NCBI GenBank assembly: GCA_003150225.1
Contig: QAND01000006.1
Span: 1 to 59,077, forward strand
DNA: 59,077 nt
Source of the DNA: Bacillota bacterium
GTDB taxonomy: Bacteria > Bacillota > Clostridia > Christensenellales > QAND01
Direction: 5' to 3'
The position numbers were made by a program, and so were the translations under genes. Positions 36,202 to 44,944 of this stretch are shown piece after piece. A model generated the notes under the pieces. That model did no database searches. It worked only from the letters and a program-made list of their open reading frames with translations, and was not told the DNA's origin. Each line of letters opens with the position of its first letter. Positions within the stretch are counted from its first letter, which is position 1.

Positions 36202-37463
36202 CGATTCTCAAGGTATATTTTATATGCACTGTGCTGCTGATGCTGATCTATGCCGTGCGCCATGCGGTTTTTTCCTATAACCGGATGTTTGGACGCCAGC
36301 GCATGTATTACAGCGATATCTACGATAGCGATATGCCCACCGTATCCATCCTGATCCCCATGCACAACGAGGAGAAGGTGCTCAGCTACGTGCTGGATTC
36401 CCTTTTGAACTGCACCTATGATCGGGATCGGCTGGAGATCATCCCCATCAACGATAACTCCTCCGATCGGACGGCGGAGCTCTTGGAGGAATACCACAGC
36501 CGGTATCCTTTTATCCGGCCCATTCACCGCTCGGAGGGCGAGCGGGGAAAACCCGCGGGGCTCAACGACGCCATGAAGGTTGCCCGGGGGGAGATCGTCA
36601 TTGTTTTTGATGCCGATTACCGCCCAGGCAAGGACCTGATCAATAGCCTGGCCCTGGCATTTCAGGATCCCGAGGTGGGGGCCGTCATGGGGCGGGTGAT
36701 TCCCTATAACGTGAATACCAATACGCTGACTCGCCTGCTGAACTTGGAGCGCTCTGGCGGATATCAAGCAGATCAGCAGGCGCGGTATAACCTGAAAACC
36801 GTACCCCAATACGGTGGCACGGTGGGAGGATTCCGCAAGGACTTGGTGATGGAGAGCGGCGGCTTTAACACCCGGGTGCTGGCGGATGACACCGAGCTGA
36901 CATTCCGGCTCTATACCAGCGGCTGGAAGGTGGTTTACGCCAACGGCGCCGAGTGCTATGAAGAGGTGCCGGAGACCTGGGCGGTTCGGGGCAGGCAGGT
37001 GCGCCGCTGGTCCAGCGGGCACAACAACGTGATGTTCCGATACCTGTTTCGGACGCTGCTGACCAAACACATGAGCCTGCGGGAGAAGCTGGACGGAAGC
37101 TTGCTTTTGATGGTGTATATGGTGCCGTTCCTGCTGGCGCTGGCCCTATTGGATTCGGTGGCGCTTTTCTTCCTGGGGGAGATGAATGTCTTTGTGGGCT
37201 GGTGGGCGGCGTTCTTCGTGGGGGCATATAACAGCTACGGCAATTTTGCGCCTTTCTATGAGATTGCTACGGCCCTGATGATCGATGGGATTGATCAGGA
37301 CGTAAAGCTGTTGCCGTTGTTGACCTTTAACTTTTATTTCTATATGTGGAACATCGGACTTGGCTTCCTGGACGCCATTGGGGATCTCGTTACCCACAGA
37401 AAGGTCAAATGGGCGAAGACCGAGCGTTTTACGGAAGAAAAGAAAAAGGAGACGCTTGGGTAG
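36186..37463 (+). CDS. Processive GT2 glycosyltransferase (polysaccharide synthase)
   Basis: Membrane-embedded family 2 glycosyltransferase of 425 aa, like PgaC/IcaA, hyaluronan synthase and BcsA catalytic cores. One N-terminal helix (5-25) precedes the catalytic domain, which has Asp91 (PINDNSSD), the DxD at 143-145 (FDADYR), Asp235 in ADDTELTFR as the TED-like base, and the QxxRW motif Q271-VRR-W275 that marks processive synthases. About four helices follow (300-390). It should polymerise a beta-linked sugar and extrude it. The UDP-GlcNAc 2-epimerase in the operon suggests a GlcNAc/ManNAc-type substrate. ATG 36186 follows AAGGAGGG. Confidence 0.93.
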   Translation: MEVVLTILKVYFICTVLLMLIYAVRHAVFSYNRMFGRQRMYYSDIYDSDMPTVSILIPMHNEEKVLSYVLDSLLNCTYDRDRLEIIPINDNSSDRTAELLEEYHSRYPFIRPIHRSEGERGKPAGLNDAMKVARGEIVIVFDADYRPGKDLINSLALAFQDPEVGAVMGRVIPYNVNTNTLTRLLNLERSGGYQADQQARYNLKTVPQYGGTVGGFRKDLVMESGGFNTRVLADDTELTFRLYTSGWKVVYANGAECYEEVPETWAVRGRQVRRWSSGHNNVMFRYLFRTLLTKHMSLREKLDGSLLLMVYMVPFLLALALLDSVALFFLGEMNVFVGWWAAFFVGAYNSYGNFAPFYEIATALMIDGIDQDVKLLPLLTFNFYFYMWNIGLGFLDAIGDLVTHRKVKWAKTERFTEEKKKETLG

Positions 37464-37464
37464 G

Positions 37465-39294
37465 ATGACAATAATTGTGATCGCCATCATCATATTTTTG
37501 CTGATGCTGCTGTTTCCGCTGGTGATGAGCATGGGCTCCGTCAAGCGGAAGCAGTCCAAAGCGCTGGATATCAATGAAAGCCGGTACCGGGATCCCCGGT
37601 ACTTTGCGCTTTCCTTCAAAGAGCTGATGGAAAAAAGCCTTCAAAGCTATGACGGCAGCGGTACCATTTTAATGTCCAAGCGGGAACGATTATTGGAGGC
37701 GGACACCCAGGAGGATTATCCTAGCGTATGCCAGAGCGTGGTATACGCCAGGGAAAAGGAGTTCCATCCGCCGGCGGGCATAACCTTTGAAAAGGAGATC
37801 TATGCTTGCCAGGACGCCTATTTGGATGGCTGCTTTACGCTTCGGGCCATCTACGGAGAAAAAGATGTGGTGCTGGGAGAGGGCACCCAGGTTCTCCGGT
37901 GGGCGGACGCCGAGGGTACCCTGAGCGTATATGACCACAGCACGCTGGGCATCAGCGCCAGCAGCGCCAATATGCTGGTTATCGGCCGGGACTGCGTGTT
38001 TCGCCGGCTGTACGCACCCGTCATCAACCTGGGATGGTCTATGGAGGATCGGGAGGGCCGCCAGGAGAGCGCCGCTGCCATGACCGCTTTGGCCATCAGC
38101 AGCGAGGTCCTGCGGAACATCCGGTATGTGGACGAGGACAATACCGACGATGACGGGGTGCTGTCGGCCACCGTCGTCAGTAAGCATGATGTCAGCGTAC
38201 TGGAGGGCTTTACGGTAAAGGGCCACATCCGCTCCCACAAGGCCATCATGATATATGACAACGCCGTGGTGTACGGCAATCTATTCGCCGAAGGAGACAT
38301 CTATCTGGGGGAGAACGTACGGGTATACGGCAACATCTTTACCCAGCAGAAGATCGTGACCCAGCGGGGGGTACGGATTGGACAATACGGGGAGATCAAA
38401 TCGGTGATTGCCCGGGATGAGATCGTATTTGGAGCGGACTGCAAGGTCTTTGGGTATGTGAGCAGCGAGGCAAGAGGGATATGCTGTCCCGATGCGGATT
38501 GGGCCTATCTGGATCCGGAGGAGGAAGCGGCCCTTTATCAGCAGCGCCAGGGTAGCCTCCGAAAGACCTCCGTTCTGCCCGTTACCGAGCGCGCTGTGTT
38601 TGCATCTGCCGCGGAGTTCGATGAGATGAGCGCCGAGGTATTCCGTAAAAACCGGTATCTGCGGGAGGCGGTGATCCCGGAAGGGGTACGGGTCATCCGG
38701 CGCAGCTTTTTCTATCAGTGTGAAAACCTGACGAAGGTGTCGCTTCCCTCCACCTTGGAGACCATCGAAGCCTATGCCTTTTGTGGCTGCGGCAGGCTAT
38801 CGGAGCTGTCGTTTTCCCGGTGCTCCCGTTTCAAGGAGATCCAGGACGCGGCGTTTGAAGGATGCGTTTCCCTAACCCATGTTTCCCTGCCCGATTCCCT
38901 GGTTGTGCTGGGGTCCGCCGCTTTTTCCGGCTGCAGATCCTTGGAGAGGGTGGAGAACCTGGATGGCTGCCATCTTACGGAATTGGCCGGCCATGTGTTC
39001 CTCAATTGTGTTTCGCTCAAAGAGTTGCAGCTGCCACAGGGGTTGACGCGGATCGGCCTTAGCGCCTTTCGGGGCTGTTCCTCCCTCTTACGGATGACGA
39101 TTCCACAGCGGGTGGCCCAGCTGGGAGGATATGCTTTCTATGGCTGTAGGTCCCTCCAGGAGCTGCAGTTCCTCTGCCGGGATCTGGAGCTGGATCCCTG
39201 GGCACTGCGGGGGATTCCCCAAAGCACGCGGCTTTTAGCGGAGCATGCCCAGGCGCGGCAGCGGCTGCTGGGGTTGCGGGAGGGGAGGAGCTAA
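37465..39294 (+). CDS. Membrane-anchored beta-helix/leucine-rich-repeat fusion
   Basis: Protein of 609 aa with a new-looking architecture. A single N-terminal helix (residues 3-23) anchors it. Residues about 130-335 read as a right-handed beta-helix rich in short Gly/Val/Asn turns (VVYGNLFAEGDIYLGENVRVYGNIF), similar to bactofilin/polymer-forming cytoskeletal domains. Residues about 398-590 contain seven or so BspA-type leucine-rich repeats (LPxxLxxIxxxAFxxCxxL). It could scaffold the synthase or bind the polymer; no enzyme motif is visible. ATG 37465 follows the GT2 stop by one base; an in-frame TTG at 37456, four bases after AAGGAG, is an alternative start. Confidence 0.85.
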   Translation: MTIIVIAIIIFLLMLLFPLVMSMGSVKRKQSKALDINESRYRDPRYFALSFKELMEKSLQSYDGSGTILMSKRERLLEADTQEDYPSVCQSVVYAREKEFHPPAGITFEKEIYACQDAYLDGCFTLRAIYGEKDVVLGEGTQVLRWADAEGTLSVYDHSTLGISASSANMLVIGRDCVFRRLYAPVINLGWSMEDREGRQESAAAMTALAISSEVLRNIRYVDEDNTDDDGVLSATVVSKHDVSVLEGFTVKGHIRSHKAIMIYDNAVVYGNLFAEGDIYLGENVRVYGNIFTQQKIVTQRGVRIGQYGEIKSVIARDEIVFGADCKVFGYVSSEARGICCPDADWAYLDPEEEAALYQQRQGSLRKTSVLPVTERAVFASAAEFDEMSAEVFRKNRYLREAVIPEGVRVIRRSFFYQCENLTKVSLPSTLETIEAYAFCGCGRLSELSFSRCSRFKEIQDAAFEGCVSLTHVSLPDSLVVLGSAAFSGCRSLERVENLDGCHLTELAGHVFLNCVSLKELQLPQGLTRIGLSAFRGCSSLLRMTIPQRVAQLGGYAFYGCRSLQELQFLCRDLELDPWALRGIPQSTRLLAEHAQARQRLLGLREGRS

Positions 39295-40368
39295 ATGAGC
39301 AGAAAAAAGGCGACGCTGTTGAGCCTGCTGATGCTGGTGGGAGTGGTAGGGATCTCCATTGGCGCGGCTTTTTTGAAGAATGCCATGGCGGACGCATCGC
39401 CCGGCGCCTTTGCATCGCCGGCGCCCCTCTATGGAGAGCAGGGGCTTCCCTATGGCCAGACCCTGTCCATGGAGCCGCTCCTGGTGGATGATGAATACGT
39501 ATATTTTAAAGACCGGGTGCTGGAGCGTTTTTTTAATCATCCGGAAGCAAACCGGATTACGGCCCAGTCCATTGGGAGTCTGGTGCGGGCCATCCCCCAG
39601 GAAGTCCGGACTACGGTGATGCTGGTGCCGCTGCGCATTGCCACGGAGCCGGCATTTGCCCAGTACACCGACGACAGCTCGGCGGCGATTCGGGAGATCT
39701 ATGAGGCGCTCCCAGCGGGGGTGGAGACCCTGGACGTAACATCCGCCCTTTTGGAGCATGGGGAGGAGTATATTTTCTTTCGCACCGATGATTCCTGGAC
39801 CGCACTTGGCTCCTATTACGGCGCGCGGCTTTATGGGGAGTCCATCGGCCTGGACATGCTGGAACTGGATGCCTATGAGGATTACCGCTTTGAGTTTTAC
39901 CTTGGGGTGTTTGCAAGCTTAGATCAGGCGGCCATTGAAAGCCAGTATACCGATTATGTGGCCTATTATATCTTAAAGGACGCCGCCAACTGGCAGACGG
40001 TAACGATTCGGGAAGGGCCCAGCCAATATGCCGAGCATCAATCGCCGGCGGTTGCCCTTTCCCGAAGGGGAACGGATATTTTTGTGGCGGGCTATTACTC
40101 CCACTCCATCCTTCAAGGGGATGGGGCAAACGGAAAAACCCTGTTGGTGATTGGGGATTCCAACGCCAAGCTGTTTGCCCCCTGGTTTACCCCCTACTAT
40201 GAGACCGTTTACCTGGTGAACGGGGAGCGTTATCAAAATGGCGCGGCGGGCCTGCAGCAAATTTTTATGGAGTACAACGTCACCGACTGTGTGATCCTGG
40301 AGGGGGCGGACCAGTTTGGAGAAACGCCGTTAAACCAGCGGATGCGCAGCCTGGGGGGAGGAAAATAG
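39295..40368 (+). CDS. DHHW/AlgX-like SGNH protein with altered motif
   Basis: Extracytoplasmic protein of 357 aa with an N-terminal signal anchor (residues 7-28). It resembles DHHW-family proteins, relatives of AlgX/AlgJ that O-acetylate exported polysaccharides: FKDRVLERFF near residue 72, a motif at 164-168 equivalent to T-D-H-H-W, and a C-terminal VIGDSNAKLFAPW block with the SGNH Ser. Here the DHHW motif reads D-D-S-W, so the two His are missing and acetyl transfer by the usual mechanism is doubtful. No MBOAT partner (AlgI/PatA type) is present either. A binding role is possible. ATG directly follows the previous stop, behind GGGAGGAG. Confidence 0.8.
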   Translation: MSRKKATLLSLLMLVGVVGISIGAAFLKNAMADASPGAFASPAPLYGEQGLPYGQTLSMEPLLVDDEYVYFKDRVLERFFNHPEANRITAQSIGSLVRAIPQEVRTTVMLVPLRIATEPAFAQYTDDSSAAIREIYEALPAGVETLDVTSALLEHGEEYIFFRTDDSWTALGSYYGARLYGESIGLDMLELDAYEDYRFEFYLGVFASLDQAAIESQYTDYVAYYILKDAANWQTVTIREGPSQYAEHQSPAVALSRRGTDIFVAGYYSHSILQGDGANGKTLLVIGDSNAKLFAPWFTPYYETVYLVNGERYQNGAAGLQQIFMEYNVTDCVILEGADQFGETPLNQRMRSLGGGK

Positions 40369-40371
40369 GCC

Positions 40372-41022
40372 ATGGGAATGGGAAACATATTTTATGAGGT
40401 GCTGCGGTATTTCGGCCAGCAGATGGGTATTTCCCAGATCATGGAAGAGGGTATCGCCATTCTGGCCGGCGCTATGCTGTTGTTGGCGCTGCTCAGTTGC
40501 TTTTTTGGATACAAGTTTTTTCGGGTCTGGAGTGCCGTCATGGCGTTTTTTCTCACTGCTATTGGCATAACGGCCCTGATGAGCGGCGTGGCGGACCGTG
40601 GTGTTGTCGTTACCACCTTCGCGATTTTGGGCATTATGGTTGGATTTCTCGTGTATCAATGGCCCAAAGTCAGCGCATTTTTACTCTGCGGCCTGATTGG
40701 GTATGGCTTAGCTATGGCGCTTACGCCTTTATGGTGGCTGCGTTTGGTGGCGGCTTTGGCAGCGGCGGTGGTTACCGTTCCCTTTTCTCAGCATCTGGTG
40801 ATGATATCCACCGCTGTTTGGGGCGCGCTGGTCCTGGGTACCGGAGGCCCGGGGCTTCTGGGGTGGTCCCTTTCGCCCTTCTGGCAGGTTGCCGCCGCAT
40901 TCCTATTGGCTTGCGCAGGCATCCTCGTACAATATGGCACCAACCGAGAGATTGATGTCTACCGGATGCGTACCCGGATTATGAGGAAGAAAAGTCACGC
41001 GCGAAAGCAACGTTTGGGATAG
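40372..41022 (+). CDS. TMEM198/DUF4203-like membrane protein
   Basis: Polytopic protein of 216 aa with about seven closely packed hydrophobic helices rich in Gly and Ala between residues 20 and 185, and a basic cytoplasmic tail (RMRTRIMRKKSHARKQRLG). The pattern, including the FFGYKFFRVWSAVMAFF segment, resembles TMEM198/DUF4203 proteins, whose function in bacteria is unknown. ATG 40372 follows GGGGGGAGG. It overlaps no neighbour but lies 3 bases after the DHHW gene, firmly inside the operon. Confidence 0.78.
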   Translation: MGMGNIFYEVLRYFGQQMGISQIMEEGIAILAGAMLLLALLSCFFGYKFFRVWSAVMAFFLTAIGITALMSGVADRGVVVTTFAILGIMVGFLVYQWPKVSAFLLCGLIGYGLAMALTPLWWLRLVAALAAAVVTVPFSQHLVMISTAVWGALVLGTGGPGLLGWSLSPFWQVAAAFLLACAGILVQYGTNREIDVYRMRTRIMRKKSHARKQRLG

Positions 41023-41034
41023 GAGGGGGACGGC

Positions 41035-41712
41035 ATCAAAACAGTGTTCCGTAAGGAAATCAAATACGTGATCTCCCTGCTGGATTATTCGCTGATTCAG
41101 AAAAAACTGGACTGCTTTTTGGAACTGGACGCAAACGGCGGTCAGGAGGGATACCGGGTGCGCTCCCTGTATTTCGATTCCCTAAACGATCAGGATCTGT
41201 ACGATACCCTGTTCGGATGTATGGAGAAGCGCAAGATCCGGCTCCGAATGTATGCCTGGGACGCCCGGACCGTGAAGTTGGAATACAAATGCAAGTCCGG
41301 CACCGATGGGGTAAAGAAATCCATTACCGTCTCCCGGGAAGAGGCCCATAGAATGCTGAACGGGGATTATGGCTTTTTAGCGGAGCGGTTGGAGCCCACC
41401 GCCCAGCAGATCTATCTGCGGCTAAGAGCGGGCGCGTACAGCCCCAAAAGCGTAGTGGACTACTGGCGAAAGGCGTATCTTTATCCGGCCAGCGATATTC
41501 GCATTACCTTTGACACCCAGGTATCGGCGTCCAATGTCCCCGGCGGTTTTTTTGATGAGCACCCCGCTTTGCTGCCGCTATTGCCCCCGGATACCGGCGT
41601 ATTCGAGGTCAAATACAATGACTTTTTGCCCCACGTGTTCAAGGAGGTGGTGGCGGATCTGGATCGTCTGCCTACCTCCAACAGCAAATATGCACAATCA
41701 AGACTTTTATAA
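41035..41712 (+). CDS. VTC-domain polyphosphate polymerase
   Basis: Cytoplasmic tunnel-fold enzyme of about 222-225 aa, related to the yeast VTC4 catalytic domain that makes polyphosphate from ATP. The basic tunnel motifs are present: TVFRKEIKYVIS, RSLYFDSLNDQDLYDTL, KRKIRLRMY, VKLEYKCKSGTDGVKKS, and FEVKYNDFLPHVF near the end. The best Shine-Dalgarno (AGGAGGGGG) is five bases before an ATC codon at 41035 that would encode the expected MKTVFRKE-like N terminus; the first standard start is GTG 41044. With DUF4956 and CotH downstream it forms a known recurring trio. Confidence 0.9.
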   Translation: MKTVFRKEIKYVISLLDYSLIQKKLDCFLELDANGGQEGYRVRSLYFDSLNDQDLYDTLFGCMEKRKIRLRMYAWDARTVKLEYKCKSGTDGVKKSITVSREEAHRMLNGDYGFLAERLEPTAQQIYLRLRAGAYSPKSVVDYWRKAYLYPASDIRITFDTQVSASNVPGGFFDEHPALLPLLPPDTGVFEVKYNDFLPHVFKEVVADLDRLPTSNSKYAQSRLL

Positions 41713-41732
41713 ATGAGAGAGGATAGGGGAAA

Positions 41733-42413
41733 ATGAAGGATCTGCTGTTAGAAAGCTTTACTGGCCTAGGCGCATTGGATCTTGGAACCATCATATTGAA
41801 CAACTGTGTGACGGTCATCATTGCGCTCTTCATCATGTTTACCTACCGCATTACCTATTCCGGGGTGGCGTACAGCCGCAAATACAACATTTCCCTAGGG
41901 ATGATCACCATCATCACCACGCTGATTATGAGCGTCATCAGCAACAATGTGGCGCTGTCCCTGGGCATGGTGGGCGCGCTGTCCATCATCCGGTTCCGCA
42001 CGGCGGTCAAGGATGTCCGGGACGCGGCCTATATCTTCTGGAGCATTGCCGTCGGCATCTGCTGCGGCGTTTCCCAGTACATTTTGGCGGCCATTAGTTC
42101 GGTTATTATCCTGTTATTCCTGGTTCTATTCCGCCAGATTGGCCCCGATAATAGGATGCTTTTGATCGTACGGGGCGAGCTTTCGGTGCAGAACAAGGCC
42201 GAGGCGGCGGTGATGCAGCATTTTGGCAAGGCAGTGCGCCGCAGGATGAAGAATGCCACGCCGGATCACTGCGAGCTGGTCTACGAGGTAGGCCAGAACG
42301 CCATTAAAAAATCGGACGAGCGGGCAAAAATCGACATCGTGCAGAAGCTGATGAAGATCGAAGGCATCCAGAACGTCAATCTGGTGGAGCAGGCGGACGA
42401 CATCAGCCGCTAG
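41733..42413 (+). CDS. DUF4956 membrane protein
   Basis: Protein of 226 aa. Four hydrophobic helices lie in residues 15-140 (TIILNNCVTVIIALFIMF; GMITIITTLIMSVI; AYIFWSIAVGICCGV; YILAAISSVIILLFLVLF), with the highly typical NVALSLGMVGALSIIRFRT motif between them, then a cytoplasmic domain (145-226). DUF4956 proteins are regularly encoded beside VTC-domain polymerases and CotH proteins; their role is unproven, and transport or anchoring of the product is a guess. ATG 41733 follows AGGGGAAA. Confidence 0.88.
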   Translation: MKDLLLESFTGLGALDLGTIILNNCVTVIIALFIMFTYRITYSGVAYSRKYNISLGMITIITTLIMSVISNNVALSLGMVGALSIIRFRTAVKDVRDAAYIFWSIAVGICCGVSQYILAAISSVIILLFLVLFRQIGPDNRMLLIVRGELSVQNKAEAAVMQHFGKAVRRRMKNATPDHCELVYEVGQNAIKKSDERAKIDIVQKLMKIEGIQNVNLVEQADDISR

Positions 42414-42430
42414 GATAGGAGCTTAGTCCA

Positions 42431-43798
42431 TTGAAAAAAATCATCCTCTGCGTCCTGGCAGCGGCGGTTTTGCTTACATCGGTGGCGGTGATCAGCCATC
42501 TAGGCGGCGCGGATCAGAGCCAAGGCCAGTCTCCAGGCGCCCCCCAGACGCCAACGGCCCGGGAGCCCGGGAACCTTCCGTTGATTCTCATCGACACCAA
42601 CGGCAGCCGCATCTATAAGGAAACCACCACCTGGGGAGAGGTCTCCGTTGTGGATCAGGCCAATGGGCAGAACACCCCAGCGGCACAGCCCCAGCTTACC
42701 ACCCTGGCGACGGTCAAGTACCGGGGTAACTCCTCCTACTATATTTTTGATAAGCGGCAATACCGGATCAAACTGTTTCAGAGTGAAACAAAAAGCCGGA
42801 AATACGGCCTTTTGGGTATGGGGGAGCATAGCGAATGGGTGCTCTATGGGCCGTTTTTGGATCGGTCCCTGGTGCGGAACAAGCTGGTCTACGATCTTTC
42901 CCGGGAGCTGATGGACTGGGCGCCGGATACCCGTTACTGCGAGGTCTATGTCAATGGGGAATACCAGGGGATTTATCTGGCCGTGGAGCCGGTCACCAAC
43001 GGAGCGGCCCGACTGGACCTTTATGAGTTTGGCTTGCTTTCCGGGGAAACCGCCTACCTCCTGCGTCGGGAACGGGTGGGAACCGAGGAGAACGCCATCA
43101 GCAGTTACGGCACGGTGATGGGGAAAACGGACAACGAGCTGAGTATCTCCTATCCCACCAAGTCCAAGCTGAGCAATGCCCAGGTGAAGTGGATCGAGCG
43201 GGATATCAGCGCCTTTGAGGAGACCCTCTACGGCGATGGATTTGCAGATCCGGAAAAGGGGTATGCGGCTTACATCGATGTGGACTCCTTTGTGGAATAC
43301 TATCTGATCAACGAGCTGGCTATGATCCCCGACGCGTCCCATCTTTCCACCTACCTCTATAAAAACATCGGAGGAAAGCTGAAGATGGCGGTTTGGGATT
43401 TTAACAACGGCTTTGATAACTACCCATGGACGGACTATACCACCGACCGCTTTTTTGTGGAGGATGGGAACTGGTTTGACCGGCTTCTGCAGGACCGTGC
43501 CTTTGTGGATCAGGTGGTGGCCCGGTACCGGGAGCTGCGGCGGGAACAATGGTCCGATGAGCGGATCCTGGGGCTGATCGACGGCTATGTGGAACAGCTG
43601 GGCGACGCTGTGGATCGGAACTTTGCGGTTTGGGGCTATACTTTTGAAGAGAATCTGCTCTCCAAGGATCAGGCGGGAAACAGCCGGGACCCCAAGAGTT
43701 TTGAGGAGGCGATAGCGATGCTCAAGGACTGCATCCTGGCGCGAACCGCCTTTTTGGATGAAAACATCGAGCAACTATATACCCATTGTATCAACTGA
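42431..43798 (+). CDS. CotH-family secreted protein kinase
   Basis: Exported protein of 455 aa with an N-terminal signal peptide (KKIILCVLAAAVLLTSVAVI). The CotH atypical kinase fold is shown by KYRGNSSYYIFDKRQYRIKL split across the N-lobe (Arg/Lys for ATP), the LYGPFLDRSLVRNKLVYDL helix, EVYVNGEYQGIYLAVEP and the metal-binding MAVWDFNNGFDN. CotH of Bacillus phosphorylates spore-coat proteins; extracellular relatives in polymer operons are uncharacterised. TTG 42431 follows TAGGAG by nine bases. It is the third member of the VTC-DUF4956-CotH trio. Confidence 0.92.
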   Translation: MKKIILCVLAAAVLLTSVAVISHLGGADQSQGQSPGAPQTPTAREPGNLPLILIDTNGSRIYKETTTWGEVSVVDQANGQNTPAAQPQLTTLATVKYRGNSSYYIFDKRQYRIKLFQSETKSRKYGLLGMGEHSEWVLYGPFLDRSLVRNKLVYDLSRELMDWAPDTRYCEVYVNGEYQGIYLAVEPVTNGAARLDLYEFGLLSGETAYLLRRERVGTEENAISSYGTVMGKTDNELSISYPTKSKLSNAQVKWIERDISAFEETLYGDGFADPEKGYAAYIDVDSFVEYYLINELAMIPDASHLSTYLYKNIGGKLKMAVWDFNNGFDNYPWTDYTTDRFFVEDGNWFDRLLQDRAFVDQVVARYRELRREQWSDERILGLIDGYVEQLGDAVDRNFAVWGYTFEENLLSKDQAGNSRDPKSFEEAIAMLKDCILARTAFLDENIEQLYTHCIN

Positions 43799-43810
43799 GG
43801 GAGCGGACCG

Positions 43811-44935
43811 ATGCAGAAGAAGAAAGTGTTGCTGATCTTTGGAACCCGTCCGGAGGCCATCAAGATGTGCCCCCTGGTGCGAGAGCTCCACACAAGGGAG
43901 ACCCTTGAGACGGTGGTTTGCGTTACGGGGCAGCACCGGCAGATGCTGGACCAGGTACTGCGCGCGTTTGCGATTGTACCGGAATACGACCTGGACATCA
44001 TGCAGGACAGACAGAGCCTATACGATATTACGCAGCGCATTTTAGCGAGGATGGAAGCGGTGCTGGTTCGGGAGAAGCCGGATGTGGTGCTGGTTCACGG
44101 CGATACCACTACGGCCTTTGTGACGTCTCTTGCTTGCTTTTATCAAAAGATCCCGGTGGGGCATGTGGAAGCGGGCCTGCGGACCCATAACATCTATTCT
44201 CCCTTTCCTGAGGAATTTAACCGGCAGGCGATCGGGCTAGTGGCCCAATATCACTTTGCGCCCACGGAAACCGCCAAGGGGAATCTCCTCAGGGAAGGAA
44301 AGTCTCCGGAGCGGGTTTACGTCACGGGCAATACCGCCATTGACGCGCTGAAAACCACCGTTAGAGAAGATTATTTCCATCCGGAGCTGGACTGGGTGGG
44401 AGAGGACCGGCTGCTTCTCATTACCGCCCATCGCCGGGAAAACATGGGAGCGCCTATGGAGCAGATGTTCCGGGCCATTGGAGCGGTTTTGAAGGCGTAT
44501 CCCCATGTAAAGGCCCTTTACCCCATCCATCTGAATCCGGAAATACGAAGCCTGGCGGAGCATATTTTGGGGGGCCTTGAGAATATCCATATCATAGAAC
44601 CGTTGGATGTGGTGGATTTTCACAACATCATGGCGCGAAGCCATTTGATTTTATCGGACAGCGGAGGTATCCAGGAGGAGGCGCCAGCCTTGGGAAAACC
44701 GGTGCTGGTGATGCGGGAGGAAACTGAGCGTCCTGAAGGGGTGGCAGCGGGGACCCTTAGGCTGGTTGGCAGCGGGGAGGAGACCATCTTCCTGGCGTGC
44801 AAACAGCTGCTTGAGGATGAAGGCGCCTACAAACGGATGAGCGAAGCCTCCAATCCCTATGGGGATGGGTATGCCAGCCAGCGGATTGCGGATGTGCTGG
44901 AGGGCCGTAAATGGCAGCCCTTTCTCGGTGCATAA
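43811..44935 (+). CDS. wecB: UDP-N-acetylglucosamine 2-epimerase (non-hydrolysing)
   Basis: Cytoplasmic enzyme of 374 aa that interconverts UDP-GlcNAc and UDP-ManNAc. The hallmarks are FGTRPEAIKMCPLV at the N terminus, VHGDTTTAF, HVEAGLRTHN, TAHRRENMG and DSGGIQEEAP, and the length is standard. In this operon it probably supplies the sugar donor (UDP-ManNAc, or a pool for GlcNAc) to the GT2 synthase encoded at 36186. No UDP-ManNAc dehydrogenase (wecC) is present, so ManNAc itself rather than its uronic acid would be used. ATG 43811 follows GAGGGAG. Confidence 0.96.
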   Translation: MQKKKVLLIFGTRPEAIKMCPLVRELHTRETLETVVCVTGQHRQMLDQVLRAFAIVPEYDLDIMQDRQSLYDITQRILARMEAVLVREKPDVVLVHGDTTTAFVTSLACFYQKIPVGHVEAGLRTHNIYSPFPEEFNRQAIGLVAQYHFAPTETAKGNLLREGKSPERVYVTGNTAIDALKTTVREDYFHPELDWVGEDRLLLITAHRRENMGAPMEQMFRAIGAVLKAYPHVKALYPIHLNPEIRSLAEHILGGLENIHIIEPLDVVDFHNIMARSHLILSDSGGIQEEAPALGKPVLVMREETERPEGVAAGTLRLVGSGEETIFLACKQLLEDEGAYKRMSEASNPYGDGYASQRIADVLEGRKWQPFLGA

Positions 44936-44944
44936 AGGACGTTT

